A stretch of DNA of 64,000 nt from Aptenodytes patagonicus (GCF_965638725.1 NC_134981.1:41568849-41632848), one strand, 5' to 3'; shown: positions 11,901-21,949, numbered from the stretch's first letter. Notes: generated by a model from the sequence alone, not told the origin. Numbers and translations are program-made.

Positions 11901-14900
11901 AATTTATTGCCAATTAAAAATAGAGTAGGATGGTGAGAAACAAAGACAAAACTGAAAACATGTTCCCCTCCCCCTTCCCAAGCTCAACTTCACTCCATTG
12001 TTCCTGACTCTTCTGTCTCCTCCTCCCTGTCCTGAGGCAGCGCTGGGGGGATGGGTAACGGGGGTTGCGGTCAGTTTGTAACAGTTCCTCTCTGGCGCTC
12101 CTTCCTCCTCACACTTTTCCTCTGCTCCAGCGTGGGGTCCTTCCCACGGGCTGCATTTCTTCAAGAACTGCTCCAGTATGGTTCTGTTCCATGGGGTACA
12201 GTCCTTCAGGAAAAGACTGCTCAAACGTGGGTCCCCCACGAGCTGCAGCTCCTGCCAGGACCCTGCTCCAGTGTGGGCTCTCCACCAGCTGCAACTTCCT
12301 TCAGGGCACATCCACCTGCTCCAGTGCAGTGTCCTCCATGGGCTGCAGTGTGGATATCTGCTCCAGCATGGTCCTCTCCACAAGCTGCAGGGAATACCTG
12401 CTCTGGCATGTGGTCCTCTCCATGGGTTGCTGGGGGACAACCTGCTTCACCATGGTCTTCTCCACAGGCTGCAGGGGAATCTCTGCTCCGGTGCCTGGAG
12501 CACCTCCTCCTCCTCCTCTTTCTTCTCTGACCTTGATGTCTTCAGGGTTGTTTCTCTCACATTTTTTCCTCACTCCTCTCTCTCACAACTGCTACACAGT
12601 ATTTTTTTGCCCTTTCTTAAATATGTTTTCACAGAGGCGCCACCAGCTTCGCTGATTGGCCCAGCTTTGGCCTGCAGTGGGTCCATTTTGGAGCTGGCTG
12701 GAACCGGCTCTGTCCGACATGAGGGCAGCCCCTGGTCTCTTCTCACAGAGGCCACTCCTGCATCCCCCCCCGCTACCAAAACCTTGCCACATACACCCAA
12801 TACAATTACTCAATGCATGTCCTAGCATCTTAGCCTGGACTATCAGTGAAAGTAGAATTTAAGCTATGAATTAGTTGAGGCACAACATAAGTATCCCTTT
12901 CCTTCTACCAAATATATTGAGAGGGTCACTAACAGCTAGGAGATAGAAGTGATTTCTTAAACCACAGTATTTATGTTGCCTACAGATGTACACTAGAAAC
13001 TCAGCAATTTAAGAATTTTTTCTTTCTCTAAACCATCTACAGGCTACAAAGAGGACGCCGGCTCTCTCTTCACAAGGAGCCACATGGACAAGACAAGGGG
13101 CAATGGGTACAAGTTATACTGGGAGAGGTTTCATCTCGATATAAGAAAGAAATTTTTTACAGTGAGAACAATCAATCACTGGAACAACCTCCCCAGGGAC
13201 ATGGTAGAATCCACATCGCTGGAGGTTTTCAAGATGCGATTGGACAGGGTGCTAGATAATCTCATCTAGGCTCCCTTTCCCACGATAGGTTGGACCACAT
13301 GATCTTTCGAGGTCCCTTCCAACCTGGGCTGTTCTATGATTCTATGATCTGTCCTGCCCTCCCACCAGAAGTGAGAAATAAAATGTAAGTGTGTATTAGC
13401 TTCTCAGCCTTCCAGTGCAATATTCTGAAGTTAGTGATGGTGACCATCTTCGGTAGAGGGATAGGAAGGACACTGTAAGTTGTGAGAGCTTATCTGGAGG
13501 AAACTTCAATGCAGATTAATCAAAGCTCTCATGCCAACTTTGTTTCAGAATCACAGCAAATCTCTTTTTAAAGAACAATTGACTATTTGCAATTTGGAAA
13601 AAAATTACAACTTCTTATAAACAATGCAGTCTTCCTAATGACCTACTTATGCTATTTATAGCTATATAGAAAGAGGGACAGCTATAGGCAATGTTCAAAT
13701 GAGTGCTGGATGGATACTCCCAAGACTGGGAAAAAAGGAAGCTTCTGACTCCTGGCAATGTGAGAAAGGCTCTTTCTCTGCCCACAGATTTGAATTTACA
13801 GAATACATACAGTACCCTAGTAAGAGGTGAGAAGGAACAAACTGTGTTAAGGAAGGCTTCAGAGACAGCTGAGCCTGAACAAAATGACAGCACCAAGAGA
13901 AAACAGCAGGTGATAGTGGTTGGAGATTCCCTTCTGTAGGGGATAGAGGGACCCATCTGCTGATCAGACATGCTGTCCCAGGAGATTTGTTGCTTGATGG
14001 GGGGTCAAATACAGGACGCTGCAGAGAAACTGCTGAGGCTTGTCCAGCCCTTGGACTATTACCTCTTGCTGCTCATCCATGTGGGCAGCAGTGATACTGT
14101 AAGGGATGACCTTGAATGTATCAAGAGTGTCTACAGAGCTCTGGGGACAAGGGCAAAAGGCATGGGGCCCAAGTGGTGTTCTCCTTGATCCTTCCAGTGA
14201 GGGGGGAAGGCACAGCTAGAAGTAGGTGCATCCAGCAGGTCAACACCTGTCTCCAGAGGTCCCTTCCAACCTACAGTATTCTTTGATGTATCATGGGGGA
14301 ATTATGAGAGATCATGCTCTGGCTTTGGGAAAATGAAGTATACAAACACATAAAAAGAATTTAGGTCATATTATTTTCAGCAAAAATCCTTTCCCCCCCC
14401 CAATAAAAAATGGGTACAGTCAGTATAAAAGTTTTCCTACTCCCATGTATTGGACATCTACAGAGCCACGTTTTAGTAAAAACTGTAAAGGGGCCTGGCT
14501 CATAAGTGAGTTTGTCAAGATGAAAAAGACTGGGGCTCTTGGCCCTTGCCTGCATCGCACTTGGAGGTGTGCTTGTAGCAAATGTAGACATATCTAGCTC
14601 CAGTTTAACTTGCTTGGCTATCAATAGTAGTGAAGCTGTTGGGAGCTACTTGTGGAAGTATATCCTCTGGTCCCAGGATTCCCTGTACATCTACTGGGGA
14701 AAGCCACTACTAGCACATTAAAACACCCAAGTTGATTTGAGACCAGTTCAACATTTTGTCACGTGCTGTATTCATACATTTGACTATTGTACAAATATAC
14801 CCAAAAACTTGTAGCTGTGACAAACGTACAGTGTTTCGCACAGTTGTAGCCAAGACAAACATAGTAAAGGGACAGAGAACTGTTTTCCTCTGGTAGATGC

Positions 14901-17900
14901 CCCATCCCTGGAAACATTCAAGGTCAGGTTGGACGGGGCTCTGAGCAACCTGATCTAGTTGAAGATGCCCCTGCTCATTGCAGGGGGGTTGGACTAGATG
15001 ACCTTTAAAGGTCCCTTCCAACCCAAACTATTCTATGATTCTATATCATAAATTTGGATCTAATCTTAGAGTAGCAGCAGCAGAAAGTAATTCCTATCTA
15101 TCAGCTGTTTGGAGAGGACTCTCTATCAAATTAGAGAGCAACCCTTGTCTGGGCCAATATTAACTTAAAAACTCCGCCTGGGCCATGGCTAGCTTCCTAA
15201 CCAACAACTTTAGCCAAAAAGACCAAGAAATTACTAGAGAGAGAATTGTCTCACCTGACTCTACTGAACTTAACTGAGCCACACTGAGGGGACAGAGTTG
15301 TGAGGTTTGCATTCCAGTTCTGCAATACACAAAAGTTGCATGGTCTTTCACCAGTTCTAAATTACATTAAAAATATTTAAACAGTACATAGTGCTGGCAA
15401 AAGGTATAGGGGTAAGAAAAGGCTCTAGACACATTACATCTGCAGGTATAGCAATTATACTGAAAGGCTCTCCATACTGTTCAAGTTTGTGAAGTATTAC
15501 CCTACCTATATGTCAGAATCTATTCTTCATGTTCGTTATTCATTGGCCATTCTCCCTGTCCATTAGTCCCACAGTATTCTTCCTATCCATAATTTGTTGG
15601 TCATTCTCCATATCCATTCTTTCAGTGGTCATTCTCCCTGCCCATCATTCATTGGCTATCCTCTGTGTTCATTTAGACCCTGGCTTTTGTAGCAAGTGAC
15701 TGCCAGGCTCGCAAGGTGGTGATTAGTGGTATAAAGTCCAATCATTGGTTGATTTCCAGTGGCATCCCTCAGGGGTTGATACTGTATAACATCTTTATTA
15801 AGTAAGAAGCTAGAGAATGGGATGGAGTGCACACAACAAGCTTGTGGATTATACCAAATTGGGGGGGAGTGGTCAATATGCTGAAGGGCCAGTCTACTAT
15901 TTATAGGGACCTGGATAGGCTGAAGAAATGAGCTGAGAGGGACCCCATGAAGTTCAACTAGGGCAAATGCCAAGTCCTGCATCTGGAATAACCCCACGCA
16001 ACAGTACAGGCTGGAGGCCGACTGGCTATGAAGCAGCTTTGCAGAAAAGGACCCGGGGGGTCCTGGTGGACAACAAGTTGAACATGAGGCAGCAGTGTGC
16101 CCTTACAGCATGGAAGGCCAACTGCATCCTGGGCTGTATTAGCGAGAGTGTAGCCAGCAGTTCCAGGAAAGGGATCCTTCCCCTCTGTTCGGCAGTTGTG
16201 AGACCACACATGAAGTGCTGTGTCCACTTCTGGGTTCCCCAGTACTAGACAGACATGGACATACTGGAGCAGGTCCGGCAGAGGGCTACTAAGATGGTCA
16301 TGGCCTGGAGCATGTGACATATGAGGAGAGGCTGAGAGAGCTGGGTTTGTTCAGCCTTCACAAGAGAAGACTCAAGAGGAATCTTATTGTTGTCAACAAC
16401 TACTTAATAGGAGAATGTGGAGAAGATGGAGTCAGACTCTTCTTGGAGGTGCACAGGGACAGGATGAGAGGCAATGGACACAAGCTGCAACAAGGGCAAT
16501 TCCAGTTAGTTTTTTTCCAGGAGGGTGGTCAAACCCTGGAACAGGAGCCCAGAGAAGTTGTGAAAACTCTATCTGTGGAGATATTCAGAACTCAACTGAA
16601 CAAGGCCCTGAGCAACCCGCTTTGAGCAGGAGGTTGGACTTGAGACCTCCAAACATCCCTTCCAACCTAGTTTGTTCTATGACTATAATTTAGTTATTTA
16701 GAGAAGATTTCTCACCTACAGAGAAATGCACTGTATCGGTGTTTATTTTTCAATCATGAGAACGTTTAAGTAACTCCTAAACTCCAGCTCTTGTAAAATG
16801 CTCAACTGTTAGTGTGGGTGTATTAGGTATAAATTGCAGGGTTTCAGTAGCAGTGGGTTGCAGGGGTGACCTATATGGGAGGAGGCCATGAACTGCCTTG
16901 TGCCAGTCACAGCCGGTTCCAGCCAGCTCTGAAACTGATGTAAACAACCCATCGCATGCCAAAACTTCAGCCAGTCAGAGCAGCACATGGCATCTCTGCT
17001 CAAGCATATTTAAGAGATGAGCAGCAGCTGCTGGAGGAAGAAAAATGGATCGGACACATGGAAAAAGACATTGCTGGGGACATGGCTGGAGATGCACCCT
17101 TGGAAGGAGGTGCTCCATGCCAGAGCAGGCACATCCCCAAAGGGACTGCAGCCTGTGGAAGACCCCAGAGTAAGAAGCAAGGAACAGTAGAAAGAAACTA
17201 TTACACAACAACCCCAACCTTCTGTGCCACCTGTCACCACATCGAAGGAATTGTTAGGGACTGAGGGTAACCTGACAAAAACAAGGGAAGTTGATACTTA
17301 GAAGAAGGGAGGAGAGGTGTTTGACTGAAGCTGAGTCTGGGGAAGGGAGAGGAAAAGTGTTTCCCTAAGTGTTTAATGGTTTATGTTTTCTTCCTTCAAT
17401 ACTGAATCAGTAATTAAGTTTGTGTCAATTGGCAATAAATTATATGAAGTAAAATTCCCTGAGTCGAGACTGTTTTGCCTATGAATGTATTGGTGGAGAA
17501 TACAGGCAACACTCAGACCTGGCACGGCCTGGGATTGGAATAATTGGAGTGACTTTGAAAGTTAAAGTGTTTAAGCAGACCTATGGAAATGGGAGCATTG
17601 CTCCCCAGAGTGTGAGCACTCAGCAGTCCTTTACTCAGAGTGAAATTATAGAAATGCAGGACACCTACAGCTGCCACCCCAGGGAGATGCCCCTGAAGTG
17701 GCTATGATGGTGCTGAGAAACCAGAGCTGCTGGGATACAGCCAATAGCTGAAGTGAGCAGAGCTCTGGGGAGTTTGGGGCCCATGCCACTTGCAGACACA
17801 GCCCTGTGCAAAGGAGGAGGGCTTTGAGATTGGCTGATGGAAAGATATGCTGAGCAGTGGCCCGATCCTGCAAATGAAATAACCCCATGGAGGGCCTGGG

Positions 17901-20438
17901 AAGAAGGGAGTAATCAATTGCAGTTGCTTGGGCTGCTGGAGTGTATTTACAGGCGTGAAGGGAGGGACCCTGAAAAGGTGGTCATCACTGACACCATGGC
18001 CCAAAAGCTCCGATGGCTAGACACAGTTACTAACATCCCTCCGGTATCACCTGACAACCTGGTGGGATGCCTTGTTGATCAAGGAGTGACCTATATGTAC
18101 CATACTGGAGGGAGCATACCAGAAGAACGGTGCAAGATTAGCAGCATGGCCAAGGATAATACAGAGGTTCTGGTAGTATGGTTAACCTCAGGAAAAACAT
18201 CAGGATAGAATGGGAATTCTGCATACCCCCCTCCTACATGCTGGGACTTACGGATGTTGTCAAAAGAAAAGGAAGAGGATATGACAGAGCAGGATGGAAG
18301 GCCCTTTAGAGATCTAGCACTGTGAGCTAAGGAATTGCAAGAACAGGGGAGAGGTCAGAGTTCAGTTAAACCATTGCCTTCTCCTACCCCCATCTCTGGA
18401 CCACATACCGTTCTGACAACTAAATTGAATTTACTGCATTGGGGAGGGGGGGGCACCAGCCTGGCAGAAGATGGGATAACTGAATTTATTGGACTATCCA
18501 GGTAGGGTGGCCAAGCACCCCTTTGCCTCAGGAATATGGTGCCCTAGTGGATACTGGCACTGAGTGCACCTTATTGCCCTCATTGTGTAGCAGTGATGAA
18601 GTGTAGTCATTCATGGAACAACTGGAGGAGAGACATGCCTAGCTCTAGTGGAACGGAGCCTCAGTTTGAATAGACAGGATTGGTACCCCCTACCTGCTGC
18701 CACTGGCCCTACTGCCCCTGCCATTCTCAGGATTGACTTTCTTAACCACTGCAGATGGACAGATGGGACAGGAAAGCTTTGGGTTTTTGGAATAGGAAGA
18801 ACTGTGGTTTGCACAGGAGGGAACCAACTACAGCACTCTCTACTGACCCCAGTGTTGTTGCATGTACTCAGATAGACCCAGTTGTCATTCCCTTGGCAAC
18901 CCAAGTAATTTGCTGAAAGCAGCAGTAATTTGCTGTATGTAGAGTTTATAATGTATGTATATTAAGATTGTAATGATGTTGAAAGTAGAGTTTATAATGA
19001 ATGTATGTTCAAACAGTTCTTAAATATGTGTTTCACAGAGATAAAGGGTGGAATGTATTGGGCATAAAGTAAAGGGGTTTGGCAGCAGGGGGCTGCAGGG
19101 GTGACCTGTGCAGGAAGAGGCCATGTACTGCTATGTGCCAGTCATAGCCAGTTCCAGCCAGCTCTGAAAATGATGTAAACAATCCATTGCATGCCAAGAC
19201 TTGGCACATCTGGTGCCTCTGCTCAAACATATTTAAGAGTGACAGCTGCTGGTGGGAGGAGAAATGGAAGGAGACAACGTGGGTACCAGCTGGAGATGCA
19301 ATCTTGAAAGGAATTACTCCACACCAGAGCAGCTACGCGCAGAAGGGACTGCATCCTGTGGCTAAGCCATGCCTAAGCAGGCACACTCTCAAAGGGCCTG
19401 CAACCCATGGAGGAACCCATGCTAGAGCAGAGGAAAACGAGTAAGAAGGAAGGAGTGGTGAAAGAAAATGAGTAAGCAGCAAGGAGCTGCAGAAAGAAAG
19501 TGTTATGCAGATGACCCCAACCTCCTTTGTGCCACCTGTCACCAGATCATAACCAGCAAAAACAAGGGAAGTTGAGACTAGGAAGCAGGGAGGCGTTTGA
19601 TTGAAGTTGAACCTGGGGAAGGGGGGAGAAAAGGTGTTTCCCTGTTTGTTTAATTGGGGGGGGGGGGGTTCCCCTCAATACCTGAATCAGTAATTGAGTT
19701 TGTATCAGTTGGCAATAAATTAAATGAAATAAAATTCCCCGAGTTGAGACTGTTTTGCCTGTGACAGTGGGCTGGTGACAAATTCCAATATTACCTATAG
19801 CATTACTACACAAGTCCTTTCTGACACGTCCAAGGATAGCTAAACAGATCCAGGATAAGCATGCACTTATGCATGCCTGTTTACACCCCCACCCCCAATG
19901 CACCAGACTCGGTAATTATTTTAAAAAAAAAAAGTTTAATCACTTCTCAGACTCACATCTTCACACCTCTTCAGTGGTTTCATTTTATATTTTACACCAC
20001 GCAGCGCAAAGAAAGTACACGTGTATGAGCCCAAAACAGATCCGACTCTCTGTAAATTGATTCTGTAAACTGATAGTCAAAAGCCCTTCCCCGAGAACCC
20101 GGAGAGCTAAAACCAGGCACGAGCCCTGCAGGTGCAGGCACCGGCAACGTAGAATGCCCCAGCGGTCGGAGTCACGCGTGCTTCCACCTAAAGTTCGGTC
20201 GAGCAACAGAAACCCACGCCACTGGCACGTGCGGCCGAAGACCCCCCCACAGGAGGAAGGAAGGAGCACACGGAGCCCCGTACAAACTCAGCAGAACAAG
20301 AAAACAGCATGACAAGCGATACGGGGAGAGATGTACCTGCATTTCCGACAGGCGCTGGATAGATGTGAGAGTCAATTCCCGTTCCTCATCCTCCTCAACC
20401 GAACCAAGACCCTGAAAGGAGGAAGACCACAACGCCAT
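2811..20438 (-). CDS. CDC37L1: CDC37-like 1 Hsp90 co-chaperone, left copy, seven exons
   Basis: Exons (reverse strand) are 20,438-20,337, 11,244-10,963, 10,194-10,101, 8,792-8,677, 8,367-8,245, 3,880-3,722 and 2,909-2,811. They give 324 residues; from memory the human protein is about 337. The gene is recognised from a coiled-coil N-terminal part (about residues 38-125, with KQKEFVKSS and ELRQREEEW), the Hsp90-binding core around [19 protein letters not shown] (about 160-240) and the C-terminal end [13 protein letters not shown]37L1 is a cytosolic protein that binds Hsp90 and Hsp70 and is related to the kinase co-chaperone CDC37. All introns have GT-AG ends and matching phases. Exon 1 is the least certain: it resembles the mammalian N-terminus only in an acidic patch, but its donor phase, promoter context and the resulting length fit. 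Intron 5 carries an ERV in antisense, and intron 1 carries many repeats. No internal stop is seen. Confidence 0.9.
2910..3721. other. CDC37L1 intron 6 (left)
   Basis: Unique AT-rich intron. I see no repeat or gene in it. Confidence 0.8.
3722..3880 (-). CDS. CDC37L1: CDC37L1 left copy, exon 6
   Basis: This exon has 53 codons in phase 0, after TTTACAG and before GTAGGC. It contains [18 protein letters not shown], which matches the family. Confidence 0.92.
4745..5300 (+). repeat. 5' LTR of the intron-5 ERV
   Basis: The LTR is 556 bp, starts TGTCCTGG and ends CCACGACA. It carries an imperfect ATT/ATC repeat at about 5,110-5,160. Solo LTRs of the same family occur at 24,316-24,907 and 52,235-52,828. 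Confidence 0.9.
5309..5326 (+). other. Retroviral primer-binding site
   Basis: The site begins 8 bp after the LTR and reads TGGCACCCAACGTGGGGC. The right-arm copy has G at the fourth base, matching the usual lysine-tRNA type site. The left change is a CpG-type transition. Confidence 0.75.
5393..6352 (+). pseudogene. Pre-gag/gag N-terminal ORF of the ERV, broken by a stop
   Basis: One frame runs from 5,393 to 6,352 but is interrupted by TAG at 5,759-5,761, where the right-arm copy has TGG. The first 120 residues contain hydrophobic, membrane-like stretches (for example [14 protein letters not shown]). A second hydrophobic segment follows ([14 protein letters not shown] in the right copy). Near the end, four 30 bp repeats encode a TQT..TGP motif. 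The ORF overlaps gag in another frame, so a frameshift probably split one original gag. Confidence 0.7.
6152..6271 (+). repeat. Four 30 bp tandem repeats within ERV gag
   Basis: Four units of the type GCCACTCAGACCCTGGCGAC AGGCCCTGTG lie in tandem, with a few substitutions each. They encode repeated [14 protein letters not shown] decapeptides. The same four units are in the right arm (44,889-45,008). Confidence 0.85.
6289..7473 (+). CDS. ERVL-like Gag (Fv1-type), ERV-encoded
   Basis: This is a 394-residue open frame. It has a basic, then acidic, N-terminal part ([16 protein letters not shown]), followed by a capsid-like region with [19 protein letters not shown] and [14 protein letters not shown]. 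Bird ERVL Gag proteins of this kind are often labelled Friend virus susceptibility 1-like. A C-terminal coiled-coil-like part ([19 protein letters not shown]) follows. The first Met is not necessarily the natural start, since homology continues from the overlapping upstream frame. The right copy differs at a few residues (V/A, L/S). Confidence 0.8.
   Translation: MPVSVAPVHKKKSWKRKSARLVREEEAASKRGLEEEVDEADYPGEGPSREQQEEGRPLIGEEEEEELINEAVTTRSLSLSELRDIRKDFSRRPGEHIVTWLLQCWDNGVSSLELEGREAKQLGSLSREGGIDKAIGKGTRVLSLWRRLLSSVKERYPFKEDVICRPGKWTTMEKGIQFLRELAVLEVIYDDLNNEQLSKDPDEVKCTRPTWRKFIRSSPSSYANSLAVMTWKDGEEQTVDELASQLRQYEESLSSSLVSAVEKLSREIQQLREDRSYSSPVRTSISAIRSQRSFAQERGYKGYTPRGTLWFYLRDHGEDMRKWDGKTTAALGARVRELQGKTITERGSSRKIAAPVSSGQFPRQGRRADLTPDLNEETSDLYVQEVRNEYCDED
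7528..8088 (+). CDS. ERV aspartic protease and start of pol, truncated
   Basis: The retroviral protease signature [12 protein letters not shown] has its DTG at 7,582-7,590. It is followed by the ILGIDYL segment and a stretch leading toward reverse transcriptase (PIWPVRKS). Coding then stops at the deletion junction with the 3' LTR stub. No reverse transcriptase palm motifs remain. Confidence 0.8.
   Translation: MWIRWPGTSDPQKCKALVDTGAQCTLMPSSYKGAEPICISGVTGGSQQLTVLEAEVSLAGNGWQKHPIVTGPEAPCILGIDYLRRGYFKDPKGYRWAFGIAALETEEIKQLSTLPGLSEDPSVVGLLKVEDQQVPIATTTVHRRQYRTNRDSLIPIHELIRQLESQGAISKTRSPFNSPIWPVRKS
8109..8142 (+). repeat. 34 bp remnant of the 3' LTR
   Basis: The sequence from TGCTTAGTTGCCGACTGAGG to CCACGACA matches the end of the 5' LTR. 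It is followed directly by the target duplication catat. Confidence 0.85.
8143..8244. other. CDC37L1 intron 5, exon 5 side
   Basis: This is unique intronic sequence between the ERV and exon 5. Confidence 0.7.
8245..8367 (-). CDS. CDC37L1: CDC37L1 left copy, exon 5
   Basis: This exon has 41 codons in phase 0. It follows TTTTCAG and precedes GTAAGT. It encodes [17 protein letters not shown] through FRLFFQKAK. Confidence 0.93.
8677..8792 (-). CDS. CDC37L1: CDC37L1 left copy, exon 4
   Basis: This exon is 116 bp, from the acceptor AATCAG to CAG followed by GTACTA. It encodes the most conserved CDC37-family segment, with [17 protein letters not shown] and ending FHLEAEQ. Confidence 0.94.
8793..10100. 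other. CDC37L1 intron 3 (left)
   Basis: AT-rich intron with a poly-C tract (about 9,473-9,483) and an AAT repeat (about 10,010-10,028). No other feature was recognised. Confidence 0.8.
10101..10194 (-). CDS. CDC37L1: CDC37L1 left copy, exon 3
   Basis: This exon is 94 bp, entered in phase 0 and left in phase 1. It begins after TTTAG and ends before GTAAGT. It encodes an acidic linker and [12 protein letters not shown] (residues 129-160). Confidence 0.92.
10963..11244 (-). CDS. CDC37L1: CDC37L1 left copy, exon 2
   Basis: This exon has 94 codons and is phase 0 at both ends. It runs from the acceptor CACAG to AAG followed by GTATGA. It encodes the coiled-coil region (residues 35-128), starting [16 protein letters not shown]. 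Confidence 0.93.
11717..12804 (-). mobile_element. Solo ERVL-type LTR in intron 1 (left arm)
   Basis: The reverse strand starts TGTATTGGG and ends ACCCACCACA. It is flanked by a perfect 5 bp target duplication (attac on the plus strand). TATTTAAGAAAGG and CAATAAATTAAATT provide TATA and poly(A) signals. A 400 bp central block of CTGCAGCCCATGGAG-type repeats, with units of about 40-60 bp, leaves several frames open on both strands. Those frames are not genes. Confidence 0.9.
13030..13355 (+). mobile_element. CR1 3' fragment (left arm)
   Basis: RT C-terminal coding ([28 protein letters not shown]) plus the tail GAGGTCCCTTCCAACCTGGG and a TTCTATGAT repeat. It is mirrored at 34,483-34,808. Confidence 0.88.
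13690..14290 (+). mobile_element. CR1 fragment with ORF1 remains (left arm)
   Basis: Decayed CR1 ORF1 with an esterase-like VVGDSLL block followed by the IHVGSSDT block. A 3' tail GGTCCCTTCCAACCTACAG joins it directly, so ORF2 is deleted. It is mirrored at 33,548-34,148. Confidence 0.75.
14291..14884. other. Unassigned stretch in intron 1 (left arm)
   Basis: Contains a poly-C tract (14,393-14,400). No recognisable gene or repeat. Confidence 0.5.
14885..15045 (+). mobile_element. CR1 3' tail fragment (left arm)
   Basis: Last codons of the ORF2 type ([17 protein letters not shown]) and the tail GGTCCCTTCCAACCCAAACT with TTCTATGAT. It is mirrored at 32,793-32,953. Confidence 0.85.
15535..15660 (+). 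repeat. Imperfect minisatellite (left arm)
   Basis: About four degenerate units of 30-35 bp built on CATTGGCCATTCTCCCTGTCC. It is mirrored at 32,178-32,303, with one CpG-type difference at 15,598. Confidence 0.65.
15755..16690 (+). mobile_element. Old CR1 fragment (left arm)
   Basis: Frameshifted RT C-terminal coding ([29 protein letters not shown]) with the 3' tail CATCCCTTCCAACCTAG. It is mirrored at 31,148-32,083. Confidence 0.87.
16819..17504 (+). repeat. 5' LTR of the boundary ERVL
   Basis: Starts TGTATTAGG and resembles the LTR at 19,054-19,780 throughout, including GGCAATAAATTA near its end. The end position is approximate. Confidence 0.75.
17837..18208 (+). pseudogene. Gag remnant of the boundary ERVL
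   Basis: A 123-residue open stretch with [16 protein letters not shown] and MAQKLRWLD. From its position between LTR and protease it is a Gag fragment. I do not recognise a specific domain. Confidence 0.45.
18495..18850 (+). pseudogene. Protease remnant of the boundary ERVL
   Basis: [12 protein letters not shown] gives the retroviral aspartic protease motif at about 18,545-18,580. A shifted frame downstream carries ILRIDFLNH and WVFGIG, parallel to the protease of the intron-5 ERV. Frameshifts and stops break it. Confidence 0.7.
19054..19780 (+). repeat. 3' LTR of the boundary ERVL
   Basis: Starts TGTATTGGGC and ends GGTGACA, with TATTTAAGAG and GGCAATAAATTAAATG. It lies in the spacer only and has no near-identical partner in the right arm. 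Confidence 0.75.
20337..20438 (-). CDS. CDC37L1: CDC37L1 left copy, candidate exon 1
   Basis: This is 34 codons, from an ATG at 20,438-20,436 to a CAG followed by the donor GTACAT. It includes the acidic run VEEDEERE. The exon ends in phase 0, and exon 2 begins in phase 0. It lies in a CpG-rich segment. An in-frame GTG nine bases upstream is not needed as a start. I found no counterpart on the right side of the spacer. Confidence 0.65.
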
Positions 20439-20660
20439 CCTCGCCACAAACTACACAATACCAACCAAGCCTCCCCAACCCTGAACCGGATATTCCTGTT
20501 GCTTGAGGTCGTTACAAGCTTCCCCGGAAATGACACTACACACTACCTCCAACGGCAGACGTAAGGCTTATTTCCCCTCCCTCGCCCTGCACGTTACCCC
20601 GCCACTGGTCCAGGTCACGTGGGTAGAGCCGGCCCTGCCTCTTCCGAGCTAGGGGAGTCT
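20439..20660 (-). promoter_or_regulatory. CDC37L1: Probable CDC37L1 promoter / 5' UTR, CpG-rich
   Basis: CpG dinucleotides are frequent from about 20,000 to 20,660 compared with the AT-rich introns. An E-box CACGTG sits at 20,616-20,621, and an ETS-type CCGGAA at 20,524-20,529. No clear TATA box is seen, as expected for a housekeeping promoter. The start site itself cannot be placed from sequence. Confidence 0.55.
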
Positions 20661-20984
20661 CAATTCAGCGTGACATGGGAGGTTGGGGTGTGCGTGGTCT
20701 GTTTATCATTGAGCCTGTTTTGTTGGATCAGCGACTCTGAAAAGATTTTTAGGGAAATAGCCTTGCTGAAGTTGTCGCTGGGTGGAACGTGATCGGTTGT
20801 GATCTGTTTGCAAGCGGCCAAGGGAAAGCCTTCAGTGCAGAAGTCCCAGGAGCAGCTCAGTCTGCTCCACCTAGTCCTCTGCCTTCTGAGCTGGTTGCTG
20901 TATGTGTATCTCAGATCTGCTTCACAGTCACAGGTTTGGATGTTGTTACAGAGCAAGAGGTGATCGTTGCATTGTTACCGTAAA

Positions 20985-21600
20985 TCGGCAGATGAAGAAC
21001 TCTCTAAGACTCAATTTGGAGTTTTAGAAAGCAGGCATTCTTTATTGCGGCGCCAGGTGCAAGGTGGAATTTCCACAAATCAAGCACACCTAAGGCTAGA
21101 TCACCGTTACATTTATACATGAGAATTACAATGTAATACACTCCCAGTTACAATGATTGGTTAGTGATTTACATATAATTATAATATCGGTTGTGTCATT
21201 CTCTTCTGTTACTACGCTTGCGCGGGGGAAGGGTCTTCACCTGGGCAAGGGTCTTCTTGACCTGTGGGTGTGTTTTTTAGTATTATAATGAAGACAGTTC
21301 ACTTCAGGACACCTTAAAAGTAGGTTTTGTTGCCAAGTTGGCCAGCTAGATATCTACCTTGCCAGGCTGTCAAATAACTCATCCCATATACAATAGAACC
21401 TAGGGGCTCTGGTTATGGTCTAGAGAGTCCAGAGAATAGGGAATAGGGACTTCAAGCAACACAGCCTCAAATAATAAGTAACACAGCAACCTATACATAA
21501 CGCTACCATAGGGGCTAACTTATTGAAATCAAGATGTTCTTATAGTTGATTATTTCACAACCTAACATAAAAGATTCAGTAAAACTTAATATAATCTTCA
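20985..21600 (-). repeat. Probable LTR upstream of CDC37L1 exon 1
   Basis: On the reverse strand, GGCGCCGCAATAAAGAATGC (AATAAA at 21,046-21,041) is followed by a U5-like stretch ending near 20,985. The far end is not defined. It has the same orientation as CDC37L1 and lies about 0.55 kb upstream of its start codon. Confidence 0.45.
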
Positions 21601-21949
21601 ACAGCATGAGTGTGGGAAATGGTTCTTTATGCTGAATCAGTTTTATAACATATGCAGGTCAATGTTTAGCTTTTGCTAAAAAGGAGATGTTTCTGTGTTT
21701 TCAGAGTTCCATGGAAATTTTCTGTAAAGATGGAGGACAGTTAGCAGTCTTTGCTCCCTCCTCATCTTCATCTAGAGGCTACTCCAGGAATTAATCAAAT
21801 GCGTATACATGCACAGGTCTGCTCTAGTGTTGTAACATGTGCGTGCAGGTTCTTTGAAAGTATATGCATGTACCCAAAGGATTGCCTGTGCAGACAGCAC
21901 TGCTAAGCACGTTATACACATCATGTTGGGCTGGCAGACGTCCGAGTTT

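Larger units (their letters stand above)
1..17800 (+). repeat. Left arm of giant inverted repeat (palindrome)
   Basis: Every base stretch I compared here reappears reverse-complemented at 30,038-51,159. Left position x pairs with 51,160-x for x below about 7,790, and with 47,838-x from there to 17,800. The constant offsets mean no net indel in the arm apart from one 3,322 bp insertion on the other side. The arm continues past the window start. It contains CDC37L1 exons 2-7, an ERV in intron 5, a solo LTR, and several CR1 fragments. Identity ends at 17,800, inside an ERV internal region. Confidence 0.97.
16819..19780 (+). mobile_element. ERVL-like element cut by the arm boundary
   Basis: A 5' LTR (16,819 to about 17,504), a short internal region with gag and protease remnants, about 65 bp repeats (18,920-19,030), and a 3' LTR (19,054-19,780). 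Only the part up to 17,800 is duplicated in the right arm. Pol and env are absent. Confidence 0.8.

Noticed and set aside
12051..12825. Several overlapping open frames of 150-215 codons on both strands (also at 35,013-35,934, 54,695-55,290, 57,505-58,288 and 62,304-62,875)
   Set aside because: They lie in the repeat block of solo LTRs. The stop-free minisatellite opens many frames at once, with no domain and no agreement between copies.
15535..15660. CRISPR-like array
   Set aside because: Repeats are degenerate, unevenly spaced and lack distinct spacers. The context is a vertebrate intron, so this is a minisatellite.
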